A DNA stretch of 64,000 nucleotides from NCBI GenBank assembly GCA_014871385.1, contig CM026432.1:5977224-6041223 (forward strand), read 5' to 3'. Both the position numbers and the translations under genes were made by a program. A model generated the notes under the pieces. That model had not been told where the DNA came from, did not search any database, and worked only from the letters and a program-made list of their open reading frames with translations. Shown here in pieces: positions 1 through 12,255 of the stretch; position 1 is the first letter of the stretch, and the number at the start of each line of letters is the position of its first letter. The stretch comes from Ceratodon purpureus. Taxonomy: Eukaryota; Streptophyta; Bryopsida; Pseudoditrichales; Ditrichaceae.

Positions 1-74
1 ATGAACGAATAGGGGAGAGCATTGACCGCACACGGCACGGACCTAACCTAAAATCAATATGTGTTGGAGTCTTC

Positions 75-3000
75 CTAAACCAGCCTGACCCAGTCCGCAT
101 GATTGGCGGCGTTGGGTTTCTTATGTGTAAGGAAAGAAGTTCTCTCTCCCGCACGGCCCGGTCGTCCTCTACATGAACCGTCTCAGACATGTCTGAGAGC
201 GTTTCGGCGACCACTAATGAAATCACTTCCAAAGAAGTGGTCTGCGCTTGACCAGAATGTTCGCCCACAGTCTGGTGACTTGGATCCACTGCTTCAAGCG
301 GCATGACATTTGCAGTAAGGAAGGGTGGTGAGGGAGGCGTTTCAACTTGTTGCACGATACCCATCTGTGTGAAAGTGCGGTGAAGCTCCTTCTCACGAAG
401 CTCCAGTAGCAACTGTACCACGCGATTTACGGGCTCCTTCAAATCCTCTGGGACTGGTTGTTGATTGTCAAGGCCCAGCATCGACCATCCAAAGTCCACG
501 TCCTCGCGTATACATAACATCTTCAACATCACCTGTAGTGCAAGATCAATTATCACTTCATGTCCTATTTACATATACGTATGCAGAGAAGGGATTATTT
601 AGTTATGCTACGGAAATGATGACCAACTGTCCTGTCTGGATGTTTTTACCTCATTGCAATGAAGGCGCAGAGTTGTAGGATCGTCTGGACCACGAACCCA
701 CCACATAGCCGCAAGCTCAGCAGAACTTCTTCCAGATCTGTGCAGATCCAATATTGCTCGGCGTGCAACACGGTTAAGAAACTGTTCTATCAAGTGTAGT
801 ACGTCATCCTGGTTCCATCCGTCAAAGCCCATCAGTCCCAGCATATCCCCCCAACAACGACGAAGTGGAGCACAGATACCTCCTAAAATGCATGGGAAAT
901 ATACCCAGCCAATGTCAACAACATCTTGGGCACATGCTGAGAGTCGTTTTGACTCTACTTTGTCCTTTGCTATAGCAAGTATATTTGCTCTTGTCATGCC
1001 TGTAACTGGATGGCAAATTGGGGAGCGCCGTCCAAGGGAGACACGGGCGTACAACTTTAGGGCACGGACAATATGAGGACAATCAAGCTCTAGCGACATA
1101 GGCTCCATCTTGTCATCTGCATGTAGTGCAGCAAGTATACGGTCTAGCTCTTCCTGCGTATGAGACCATGGACGTGGCGGAAGTGCAGGAGATCCTTCTT
1201 TGCACAATATCCGAAACATGGGGGACCAACCCCAATCCCTGTCCTCCAATCGCATCTCCCTTTCGCAGTCGTACAGTTTAAGCTGGCCCAGAACATGTGA
1301 CTTCCGCCGGTCCTGTAGTGCAATCTCCGCATTGAGTCGTTTGGAGACATACATAGCCTTATCCTTGAGGTACTGCAGGTAGTGCTCTAGCTTGGTAAGT
1401 TCGGAGTTTCTTCCGTCGTGGTTTACTAACTCAATGTAAGGATTCCAGGGCTTCACAGACATCATAACAAAGTTCACGTCCTCTTTTTGTCGTGCCTCAG
1501 ATTCCCCCTGGACCTAGAAACATAATAGAAAAGGAGATATAAGACATTCATTGTCTTATTATGAGAATGTGAGATAAAAGAATTGAGATGCAGGTAGAAT
1601 ACAAGGAGGATTGTACACACATGTACCTGTGATTCTTTCCATGCTATCCATGAGCCTATAGAGGCAAATATGAGCCCTCCTAGCTCGTCTCTTGCTTCTA
1701 GTCTCCGAAGCTCAATCATGCATTCTTCATGGTTGTGTAAGAGTTTGCGGTCAATGATAGTGCTGACCGGTAATTCCTGGATCAGGTGATACAACCCTGG
1801 GCAACTCTTAACCTGGGGAGGTGGGCCAATGTTTGGAAATGTGTTTTCCACTGTTAAAGAAGCTGCGTAACGTTCGGCTTCTTCCAGTACGCCCTCTCGA
1901 GTAGCATCAACGGGAAACGTATAAGTCGAAATTGGCTCATCTTCATGCACTACATCGGAATGAAGGGCTCCTTTTCCCGACCCAACCTGTGTAGAGGAAT
2001 CAAATGGAGAAACGTCCTCGTGATATTCTGACTGGAAATTGGTGGAGTTAGGACTCTCTCTAACCGGTGCGAGCACTTCCTCCGCAGCCTCCTGGTCCTT
2101 TTTTCTCTTCCTAGCTCCAGCCAACGAAGTACTCTTCTTTTTGACGACTCCTTCAAGATGGCCCTTTCTTTGAGGAGAAACAGACGGTGCCCCGACGTGG
2201 TTGTGTTTGGAATATCTAACCCAGAAATGCGGCTCGTCTGAATCAGAACCTTCCTCCTCGTACTGCACTACAGACTTGCTACACCTCTGGAACTTCTCCT
2301 GCACTACCGACGTCTTTGCCCTCTCAGTTGACTCTTTTACAGCGCAGTCATTTTTCTTGTAAACCATTGTCACCTGGCGCTGTCCTGTAGTGCCAGATCC
2401 ATCCTTCTGTGGCCTGACATTGAGATTATGTGCATCCTTACCTGTCCCTAGTCTCACTTCCTTTACAGAGTCCCTGTCCTTTTTGGTTATTGGCTGCACT
2501 ACACGTGGTAGCTGTACCCTCGGATTCCAGGGTCGGCTACCCTCTTTCTCTGGGAATGTCAAACCAGCTTCCTGTAAGATTCCTTTAAGCACGTGTTGTT
2601 CACTCTGAGTAAACGTAGGATACATTTTCAAAACTCCAGAACCAACTTCCTTCCACTTGTCACATTGATCCTTATAACGATGATAAGAAATTGCATTCTT
2701 ATCACTAAAGTCCTCGTGACAGTACTTACACCAGTAGTAATAACGCTTTTCGTGGCCATGTGGGTTCTCGTAAAAGTGATAACGGCACGTGTAGTGCGCC
2801 TCGACTACAAGATCTTTGTATTCCCGCTCAGTATAAAGACATGCGCATGGTACTCTACCCTGCTTTAACTCAGCTCTGTATACCCTCTCGCCTCCAACCG
2901 TATACCCCTGCCATGTGTAACGCAGCGATTCTGAGAACTACAGCATTGTAGTGGCCAACATTTAATGCGAACTAGGTCGAATTAGATAAACTCCTTTGGC

Positions 3001-3415
3001 AGAACGTGACGTACCTCTTGTAGACCTTGTGGTCCGTTCCTTAGTAGCATCTTCCAGGTCTCCAGTCCCAGCCCGTCTATAAGACGCTTATCCTCATTGA
3101 TTATTAATTTCTCGTCCTCGAGAAAAAGAATTCTGGGTCCTGTCACTCCAACACCAAGGAAAGATATCGAACCTGAACTTACGGCTGGAGGCAATCGTTG
3201 TCTACTGTGAGCTGTACCTCCGCTACAGCTCCTGGCCTGTCTGAGTTTACCCTGTGAAGAACCTTCTTTAAACTGCTCGTCTAGGTCCGTAGAAGCATCA
3301 CTGCCTTCCTTCGCCGCATCCCTTAGCCCCAGCAATGGTCCAATCGCGGCCTCAATACTCGTGTCACCTATAGGAACCTGCTGCGACGATGCCCTCGTTA
3401 ATCTCCGGCTATTAT
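75..3415 (-). CDS. C2HC zinc-finger protein, copy 1 (partial, related to copy 2)
   Basis: Exons read on the minus strand: 3415-3015, 2937-1627, 1513-650 and 532 down to an in-frame TAG at 77-75. Donors are GAG|gtacgt, CAG|gtacat and GAG|gtaaaa; acceptors end ctgtag, ttctag and cactacag; every junction is phase 0. The joined frame aligns along its whole length with the gene at 5965-10677. Exon 2 carries a zinc-finger pattern C-x2-C-x12-H-x5-C (WCKYCHEDFSDKNAISYH..C), then a Lys/Arg/Glu/Ser-rich linker. Exon 3 holds the best conserved block, around CPHIVRALKLY and HPVTGMTRANIL. Exon 4 matches copy 2 (REDVDFGWSMLGL against RENIDLGWAMLGL). No Met lies upstream in exon 1, so at least one 5' exon is missing from my model. 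The protease exon found in copy 2 would fall off the left edge or be absent. Function is unknown; a DNA-binding or transposon-derived role is a guess. Confidence 0.75.
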
Positions 3416-4751
3416 CTACAACCCACCAAAACGAGAAGCAACAAACATTCAGAACGTGTGACCATGCATAGAGAAGTTGTATACTGATTGAACAAAATAC
3501 CACCTACCCTATGTAGCATAAATCGTGAAAACAACGTCCTGGCAAGCCTCTCCAACCACCTACAGTTCTAATCAAAGAGAATCCCAATATTCACCTATAA
3601 CCCTAAACAGCATTAAAAGAAGGGGCAACTTCCACCTCTATTGAGCGTCCACTAAAATCTACTATCCAATTCTTGCTGTTGTCTTTACATGTCGGAATCC
3701 AGCATTTTACAGACCTGAACCCGACCACCCATCTCAAGGAAAAAAAGCTACATCCAAAGAAAACATGAAGGCGTACTAAACCCTAACCCTGGTTTCTTGA
3801 ATCCTCATCTCTCACCTGACTCCATGCTGCCGTCTCAACTCCAACACTATACTCTACCACAACCATTGCCGCACCTCACTCCCCTCTGAAACTATGCTAC
3901 ATGAAGAACCCAGAACCCAGAATTGTAGGATCACGTCCAGGTCGCACCCCACACGAGCTCTGTCCCTCAATAAAGACGGAACGACTTCTGCGATGGAAGA
4001 TCACGATTTGAACCACGGGACCTCCTCTCGAAGACCAGAGCAGGCCTCCTTGTAGAACAGCGGCTGAGCAGCACAAGTCAAGGCCACGGAGGAGAACTGC
4101 TGTACGAAGAGTCAGCCACTTAAACAAGGGGTCACCTTTATGTTGTTTTCTGAAGTCAGAATTCTACCTACGTTGTCTGGAAACCCCCGATTTGTACGGT
4201 CTCCTCTATTCCACCCATGGTTTAATAAAACCATGTCGGATGGAGGACATATACAATCTTTATGTACCACTAAACAACTCATTATGTGGATATTAAATCG
4301 CATGAATGCATTCATTGACTATCGATGATCTTCAAAACTTCATATTCGCATGTAACATTTTATTGAATATCCGTATCACCATATTATTTCTCACATATAT
4401 GAAATTATTTATAATCCTTATATATCACCTAGGATTGATAGTTATATTCAGGAACTTTATTACTCCTCAGATTTTATTTTTTCATTTGCCTCATTAATTT
4501 TGTTTTTTCTAGTTATTCAAACTTATATCTCATGAATATAATCGTTCACCCTAGCCTACATCATTTTCGTGTCCCTTCAAATCACTTGTTCCATATACAT
4601 TACTTCAATTCGTGCAACTGAACTTTCACGTTCACTACGAATTACCCAATTCTATTTTAACATTTATTTTTCATTATCGTTTCCTTAAAACCTTTATCGT
4701 TTTATTCCAGATCCTAATTCCTTAATGCATCATATACAATTAATCTTATGC
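3416..4751. other. 5' side of copy 1; no supported gene
   Basis: The first part probably holds the missing 5' exon, 5' leader and promoter of the minus-strand gene ending at 75, but I could not fix a start codon. From about 4320 on it becomes strongly AT-rich with no coding signal. Confidence 0.4.
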
Positions 4752-5395
4752 TTTTTAAGTGTTTCATCTTAAATTTATTTTCCCTTTTCACATCTTCCTT
4801 ATATTTTTGTCTTTGCTTGCATTTCATTTCTTATTTCAATTCTTTTCCTTTTTTTTCCCCTTTGTATTTATTTTTTCACTCTATGACTCCACTCTTTCCC
4901 CACAGTAATCCTTTGATTTCAATCTTATTATTTTTATTTTTCCCATTCTTTTTAAGTGTTTCATCTTAAATTTATTTTCCCTTTTCACATCTTCCTTATA
5001 TTTTTGTCTTTGCTTGCATTTCATTTCTTATTTCAATTCTTTTCCTTTTTTTTCCCCTTTGTATTTATTTTTTCACTCTATGACTCCACTCTTTCCCCAC
5101 AGTAATCCTTTGATTTCAATCTTATTATTTTTATTTTTCCCATTCTTTTTAAGTGTTTCATCTTAAATTTATTTTCCCTTTTCACATCTTCCTTATATTT
5201 TTGTCTTTGCTTGCATTTCATTTCTTATTTCAATTCTTTTCCTTTTTTTTCCCCTTTGTATTTATTTTTTCACTCTATGACTCCACTCTTTCCCCACATT
5301 AATCCTTTGATTTCAATCTTATTATTTTTATTTTTCCCATTCTTTTTAAGTGTTTCATCTTAAATTTATTTTCCCTTTTCACGTATCCCTTTAAT
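4752..5395. repeat. 197-bp pyrimidine-rich tandem repeat, about 3.2 copies
   Basis: The word TTTTAAGTGTTTCATCTTAA recurs at about 4753, 4950, 5147 and 5344, exactly 197 bp apart. The three full units are almost identical over their length (one visible change, cacagtaatcc against cacattaatcc), so the array expanded recently. The plus strand is T/C-rich. Open frames through it are incidental to base composition. Confidence 0.95.
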
Positions 5396-5964
5396 TTTCT
5401 TTACTTCAACAATTCAATCTCTTGATCGTTTCACCTTGAATGTTATTTTTACTTTTATTTAAATTGCTTCATTAATTATTATTTTATTTCTCTCTTCTTC
5501 ATGGAGGCACATGATGTTCTTCCATCGCAATGAATTTCCTATTTTCCTTTCTGTTTTGTTCTATTAATTCGTTTAAGTCTGTGATTAAATTTTTCCACTG
5601 GAATACCTCATGTGTAATTTATTTGGTTCCCTTGAATCTTTGATTTATAGAGATACATATGTTTTTAAGTTACTATGTGAATAAATATTATTTTATTATT
5701 TTATTTATTTCTTAATTTCCTTAAAAAATTCGCCTTAATTTATTTATCTTTTGATATGTTTGCGTTATTCTTTTATCTTGTAAATATTCAGTAGTCCTTC
5801 TCAAGCTGAGCACCCTAGAAAACACTTGAGACATGTCGCAGATCCATGACTTTTTAAGTGAAATTTCATTTGAAATATACATCCAAAAATACAAAGCCGA
5901 TGCCAGAAAATGGCTGGAAAAATAATTTACAACACTACGTTCAGCACCGAGTGTCCTACAACGA
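5396..5964. other. AT-rich spacer, no gene seen
   Basis: This stretch is T-rich low-complexity DNA continuing from the tandem array. It lies just 3' of the zinc-finger/Ulp1-like gene, so it may hold that gene's 3' end and poly(A) signals. I can place neither. Confidence 0.4.
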
Positions 5965-8900
5965 TCAAGGGCTTCCAACGTGGTCACCATACAACCCTAC
6001 GGAAACTTCACATTTGTAGGGACCCGCCATTCCACAACGTAGTGCAGATACTATAGCGTTCTTCAATGCATTCCGTAACGCTAACACCTCGTTGTGATCA
6101 AAACACTCCGAAATCTGCACATCGTTCCACCATTCCCTTTGATGTCAAACAGAATTCATATATCCTCCTCTTGAACCCATATTACTCATAATATAACACT
6201 ACAACAACTCTACTACCGCACTACAACTATTGCAGCACTACAACCACTGCAGCACTACAACCAGCACAATATTACAACCACTACAGCAGTACATTCGCTA
6301 CAACAGACTATTTTTTCGAACACCACAATGTGCACTTTACTTACAGCTTCCTCCCAGATCCTCTCATCTGCGGTGGTCCGCTTCAGATAGTTAGTCAACA
6401 TCACTATGTAGCAGGCCACATAAAATCCGCATGTCCAGTCATCAGGTTGCTGTGGACAACTGGCATGGACCCAAGACTTTATAGATGCGGCTCGCTTCCA
6501 TTCAGTTGTACCCGGACCGTGCCCATTCGCCATGCACCACACTTTGGCCATTGCTTCATGAAGACGTTGTGGCCCGTGAAAATTGGGATTGGTGTAGTAA
6601 CCAGAATCAAACTTGAAGAAGCCCTCATCTGAAATCACCGCCAAACTCCAATGGCTACAGTCAAATACAGGAATGAACAAAGTCTTGCCCCTAAATTCGG
6701 CAGTATAAGTGTTTGTCTCATAGAATCCACGTAGTGTCTGTGCCGAGACAGAGCAATTAGTAAGGGCCCTCAAGGACACTGCAAACTCTGTCTTGCAAAT
6801 AAGCGTGGCAGGAGGGATATCTCCACTAAACCAGGCTGCAAACCAATCCATCAATGACTGACTCAACCCCATGCCACAACAATCAAGGATATCCAAGTCT
6901 GGCTCCAAGGTCAGCCTGATCTTCTCTCCGCCAAAAGAGAAGTCCAAGTATCCTCCACTCTCTTGGCCACCTTCTAGAGAGATTCGTTCCTTTGACATAT
7001 TGAGTAAACTGCAATGATAAAAATCCCTTTATTTATAATGTCGCAAAATCCATGTCCAATACAATGCTACAGTGAGCAAACTGCTACATGAACTACATGT
7101 ACTATAGCTAGGGATAGGTACTGTTTTGCAAGAGCAAACAAGACGGAAGTAGTGCATACTTTGCACATGGCAATAGGAAGTTACGGACAAGAGAATTGTA
7201 GGGCTACACTACCTACTAGGTGTGTGATACTCTGCTGTAGCTGGTCCATGCACTACAGCAGCGTCGCTTGTAGCATCCATGTTTGGATCACCCTCCTCTT
7301 CCACCTGAACCTCGGTTGTCCCCAACGGTGCTCCTTGGATGTCCCCATCAATCAGAGCCGTAGCCATGTCTTGAAACGAAGTCTCCCCACCGTGATCATA
7401 AACCAGTAGACGCATAGGAGTAGCTGAGTACGTAGATAATCCCTGTCCGAGCCTCAACTGAAGATGGCATGGGGTTTTACGATGCCACTGGCTACCACCG
7501 TCCTCCACTACCACTGGAGCTGGCACCTTGATGTGCTCGCAAAGAAGACGTCGCTCCCTCTCCCCTGACATCGCATCTGGAGAGACCGCAATCTGAGTCC
7601 AATCCAAATGGTGCTGAAACTGCGACCCTACAATCTGGGACATCTGAGGAATGTCCAGATGATCCAAGTTAACAGGGCTAGACATCGATGATGACTCTGG
7701 AGCACCTTCATTATTGTATCCAAGAATCTTGAAAGCTATATCCTGCTCCTTGGTATGTAGCTCCGTCAATGCATCCACAACCCTCTCTACATATGGCCGT
7801 AGTGTCTCTGTAGGTGGCTCTTGGTTCTCCAACCCGAGCATCGCCCAACCGAGGTCAATATTCTCCCTCAACATATGCACCCTCGAAAACACCTAACATT
7901 GCAACCAAAGACACACTACATGTCAGCCCCTGATATATAGATATTTAAACTGCACTACAGCACTACATAAATGTAAACTTCAACTCGGTTTAGCAGCATT
8001 GCTTACCTCTTCACATTGGTGCCGTAGTGCACCTGGATCCTCGGGAGGTGGGGTATACCACATCGCAGCCACTTCGAGTCTATGGTCCTGCATTCGCCAC
8101 AAATCAAAAAGAGCACGTCGAGCAATTTTCTTCATGAAATCCTCTATCTTCTGCACCACTACGTCCTGACGCCAACCTTGAAACCCCATCAGTGCGACCA
8201 TGTCTGAGCAAGAAGTGTAAGTTGGTTCCTTTGTTTTCCCAAAGGTACATGGAAAATATGCAAATCCAATATCAACCAGATCTTGGGCGCATACAGACAG
8301 GCGCCGCGACTCCACTCCATCCCTCGCAATCTCCAGGAGCCTCGCCCTTGTCATACCGTGAACTGGATGTGCCAGTGGTACACCACGCCCCTCCGTCATC
8401 CTCATGTAAAGCTTTAGAGCGCGCACCACGTGTGGACACTCTACCTCCAAGGTGGACTTGTTCTCTCCTACCTCCTGGGCGAAGACCCTCATGATCTCCT
8501 CCAATTCGGTTGAGGTGTGCTTCCAAGGGCGTTGTGGTCCGCCAATTGGGGGGTCCCTCAGAAGAGTTTGATAAAGAGGCGACCAGGACCAGTCGTTCTC
8601 CTCATCAATGGAGGCACGCTCCAAAGACTCAAAATCTTCCAATGCTTTCCGTACATATAACTCCCTGAATTCTTGGACTGCTGCTACCTTATACTCCTCA
8701 TACTCCCTAGCCTGTTTCTTGTACTGCAAGAATTCACTGAGTCTCTTCAGCTCAGTTACCCTTCCCTCATTGTCATGCACGGTCACGTAAAGGTTCCAGC
8801 AGCTTGCTGCACGATGAACCAGTGTTTGTACTCCTTCTTCTTCCTCACAAGTGGTGTCTGGTCCCTGCTCATCACGGACGATACAACCAAATAGCGTCAA

Positions 8901-10677
8901 TACATCACAAACATACTAACCCTTTCCACTACACGAATGGTCGCACTACAGATTGTCACATATAAATATTGCACTACAGATTGTCTCATGTAAGTATCGC
9001 ACTACAGACTATTATCAGAGGGTAAGTACAGCGTACCACACGCGCCATGCGCCACTGAATCCAATGACCCAAAGCTTGGACAATCTTCACCCCGAGTTGC
9101 CCACTAGCTTCCATACCGGTGAGCATTTCCATACATTTCTCCGGTGCAGTTAACAACACCTTGTCAACAACCGGGACTGGCCCTTCCATGAGAAGGTGAT
9201 AGAGACCAGGCGCAGACAGTGGCTGTGGAGGAGGATTTACATCCTGTAGGTCACCTATAGTTAGCAGGGCTGCACGACTTTGTGCCGCCCGAATGACCTC
9301 GTCTCTCCTAGACCCTCTAAACTGAGCTACTGATGGGGTTGGACGAGGAGTACAGACCCTTTCAAGATCCCCACCGTCACCGACGTCAATAAGATCCTCG
9401 AGAGGGACGTGCTCTTTGTTTACCTCTACTTTCTCACCGGCCACAAAGTCTAAATTCCTTCGCACTACATGGAAGGTGGTGTCTTCGTCCTCCCCTCCTA
9501 CTTCTTCTGCGGCGTTCAACTCGCATAGACCAGCTGCCTCCCTAGGTCCGAATCCTTCACTGTCCAACTGCTCCAACTGTATACTCTCGGTCGCTGTTCC
9601 TCCTGTCTCGGACTCACATGGCGCCTTCTCTGACACTGATGTATTGTGTTTCCTACACAATCTTTTTTTCCCCTTTTTTCTCTGGTCTCCGTCCTCCTCG
9701 CAATCTCCATCTCTCCTACTCGGGTCTAAGGCCGGGGGCTTCTTCCTTTGACTCCTTCGCACTACACTAGTACCGGACTGTATTGTGACTGCAGTGTCGT
9801 CTTCCGATTCGGAACTTTCGGGCATCTTCATCCTTCTCTTTTGCCTCCTCGATGGACGCGTCGACTTCAGTTCCTCCACTAGGTCTTTTACTGTAGGCGA
9901 CCCCGGTCCGTCCCGAGTGATATTCTTTCTCTGTCTACCGCCACTTGTAGCTGTCCCTCCGACCTGTAAGCCCCTCAAAGAAGATGACCGTGGCAGCTTT
10001 GCTTCCACACCACCCAAAATCGCCACCTCTCCAAGTCTTGGAGCCCAGGGTCGTTTTCCTTCAACTTCTGGGAACTTCAGCCCATGCTTCAAGAGTATGT
10101 GCTTCACCGATTTTGTGTCACTGGTCTCAAATGTAGGGTACATCTTCAACACCCCCCGTTTTCCACCTGTTAATGTCTGCCAACCTCTACAGAAATTTTT
10201 GTGTCGATGGTAAGAGAGAGCGTTCTTATCTGAGAAATCCTCGTAGCAGTACCTGCACCAAAACCATCTTCTCTGCTCCTTTCCATGGGCACGGTAAACA
10301 TGATATCGGCACTTGTAATGTGCTTCCACTACAAGCTCCTCGTACTCTTCCTCTGTAAACAAGCACACACAATTCTTAGCATGACCCTGAGTTAGGGTGA
10401 ACCTGTACAGATTCTGGTCCTTCACCTTCGTGCCAGCTACCAACCCGATTGGCCCGTTCACAACAATATCCCACCACCTATCCAATCCAAGCTCCGCAAT
10501 GAGCCTGTGATCCTCATTAACCTTGAAGGTAGAATTGGATCCATCATTTCGAAATTCTCCTCCTGTAATGCCGACACCATATCCCTCAACACCTGGATTT
10601 GCAAGTGGTTCACTTGACACTCCCTCTGTGCTTCCCTGCCAGTCTTGCGACCCGTCACGATTCCTCTCGGTCCTCAT
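5965..10677 (-). CDS. C2HC zinc-finger protein with C-terminal Ulp1-like cysteine protease, copy 2
   Basis: Exons on the minus strand: 10677-9037 (ATG start, 547 codons), 8864-8007, 7892-7213 and 7008-6345, with consistent phases (0, 0, 2). Donors include gtaagc and gtaagt. A possible last exon, 6136-5965, is open for 56 codons but does not join in phase, so the C-terminus is unresolved. Near the N-terminus is C-x2-C-x12-H-x5-C (WCRYCYEDFSDKNALSYH..C). A basic/acidic linker follows (RRQKRRMK, KKGKKRLCRK), then a conserved block shared with copy 1 (CPHVVRALKLY, HPVHGMTRARLLEIA). The exon at 7008 encodes a Ulp1/SENP (C48) fold. Counting from its Met at 6998, the catalytic set is His116 (HWSLAVI), Asp131 (KFDSG), Gln184 and Cys190 (QPDDWTCGFYV), with the usual Gln-x5-Cys spacing. 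Such proteases cleave SUMO-like tags, and plant transposons are known to carry Ulp1-like genes, so this may be a transposon-derived gene. The protein is at least 1281 aa. Confidence 0.8.
6195..6300. repeat. Imperfect short tandem repeat of CACTACAAC units
   Basis: A run of about eight imperfect copies of (CACTACAAC)n with 2-6 bp spacers lies just 3' of the protease exon. It is the densest local cluster of the octamer that pervades this region. Confidence 0.8.
8943..9010. repeat. Three direct repeats of GCACTACAGATTGTC in an intron
   Basis: Copies begin at 8943, 8971 and 8999, exactly 28 bp apart, inside the intron between exons 10677-9037 and 8864-8007. The third copy diverges after the GCACTACAGA core. 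Confidence 0.85.
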
Positions 10678-12255
10678 CTCCGTCGCTCCAATTGTTTTTA
10701 AACTCGTACAGACTGCCTCGTTTCTTCCCTATGTAGTCTCTGTCCATTAGAAATAGCGCACAAGTTCCTTAGGTTAGTATACAAATCGTTACTATTGTCT
10801 ACTTGCATCCACCATAAAACCCCTAAACCCCCCATATCACATCCAAGCATTTATAAAATTTGTCGCTCACATTCCACCCAACCAGTTTCCTACTTCTGCC
10901 AACAATCTACTAAACCGATATTCCTCCTCGGACCTCAACCACTCCACCAAGAAGACAATCCACCCATGTCGGACGGGAATGAAAACCCACCTGGCCCCAA
11001 ACACCCCGTAGCCTCCACACCACATGCAAACGTGGAAAACAACACGCACCCCAGGAGCCTCTCAACGTTCGCATAACTGTCGCCCTCCTTCAACGCATGC
11101 TGCACTGTCTGCCAACTCCTGCGTCTCCAAGACCAGCTTCTCGTCATGCAACTCCACCCTGCAGTCCCATGTATCAACTCACATCAATTCAATGAGTGCC
11201 CGCCACTATGCCACACCCATTATCCCGACCACTCCACCCTGAACCCACCAAAACTGCCCCACCAGTTCATACTATCCCACCCATCCATTCAACCATCACA
11301 TGCTACAAAACCCAGAACACACCACAACCCAACCCTAAACCGCCATTCCATAGAACGCGTCAAAGCTTCATACCTCGACTCTTCGTCCAGCAGCTCTTCC
11401 AGCTCCCTTGTGCTTGGCACCTCTCCCAACACCTAAACATGGTACCACACTGTCAAACGACCGCCCACACGCACGATCACATTCACACCTAGCTCCACCC
11501 TCAACAACCCTGAACCAACCAGTGCTAAACTGAACTGAACCCGCGCATTCCAGCATCTAAGATAACACTACTACGGAGTACATTCGAGCAGTGACCCAGC
11601 ACTTGCTTCAGTGCGATAAATAAACACCCCTAAAACCTCAACCAAAAACAATAACACAATGCCTCAATTTTTGTATGAGCAACTCAATGTACCTGAAAAC
11701 CCTAAATTTTTTGAAGTCGGAATTCCAAGCCCAGCATCCACTAACCTCAATTCGACGACGTCGCCCTCGGCCTCTTTCCCTCACTTCTAGTCCGGAGCTC
11801 TGAAGAGACCCTCGGCCTTGTGCGCCATCGACTCCCCCTAACAATACTACGTGAAGAACACCTACACCCAAACCTCGAAACCTCGCCACAGCCCGAGGCA
11901 GCGCACTACACTCAGGTTCCAAACCCATGACCGAAACTCTAATGCAGCACAAGGCAGATGAATGAGGGATGAGAACCCTAAACACCAGCCCGTCACATCC
12001 AAGAACCCAAACCCGGGCTGGGGAGAAAGGGACGGGTCCGCCAGCTCCGACCCGGTCAAGGCGGTGGGGCCGGGACGGGTGGACCACCGGCGCGGGCCCC
12101 GGTCAAACCACATGACCCGGCGGGCCCGTCCCCGCCGCTTTTTCGCGGGCTGCCCCTCCTTCCCTGACATTGCTAATTTTTGGGGTTGGAGGGGGGGTCG
12201 ATAACGTAACGCAAAGAAAAGAACCCACTCTCATCGGCAGAGATGAACTCCCCCA
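10678..12255. other. 5' flank of copy 2; no supported gene
   Basis: This is the likely promoter and leader of the minus-strand zinc-finger/protease gene. Several open frames exist on both strands but are C- or G-biased, lack splice logic and show no family. A very GC-rich block at about 12020-12150 contains a local inverted repeat (GACGGGTCCGCC against GGCGGGCCCGTC) and stands out from its AT-rich surroundings. It may be a relic of a hAT element subterminal region. Confidence 0.4.

Larger units (their letters stand above)
533..9772. repeat. Dispersed octamer TGTAGTGC / GCACTACA across both zinc-finger gene copies
   Basis: By eye the octamer occurs in either orientation at about 535, 1122, 1314, 2265, 2386, 2496, 2790, three times in 6195-6290, near 7250, twice near 7955, at 8943, 8971 and 8999, and near 9465 and 9765. 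One-base variants are near 799, 2301, 2944, 6027, 8021 and 10325. It lies in exons and introns alike, and at copy 1 intron 3 it overlaps the splice acceptor (gcactacag|G). Chance expectation for an 8-mer on both strands over 11 kb is under one. Elsewhere I saw it only inside the inverted-repeat element near 31.3, 31.8 and 32.2 kb. Confidence 0.75.

Noticed and set aside
4748..4969. Hydrophobic open frame resembling a membrane protein
   Set aside because: Produced by the T-rich 197-bp tandem repeat; hydrophobic residues follow from T-rich codons.
5721..5990. 89-codon open frame on the minus strand
   Set aside because: It is in a different frame from the possible last exon of the zinc-finger/protease gene and runs into T-rich spacer.
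10795..11492. Several overlapping Pro/His/Thr-rich open frames
   Set aside because: Composition-driven frames in C-rich DNA upstream of the zinc-finger/protease gene, with no start or splice logic.
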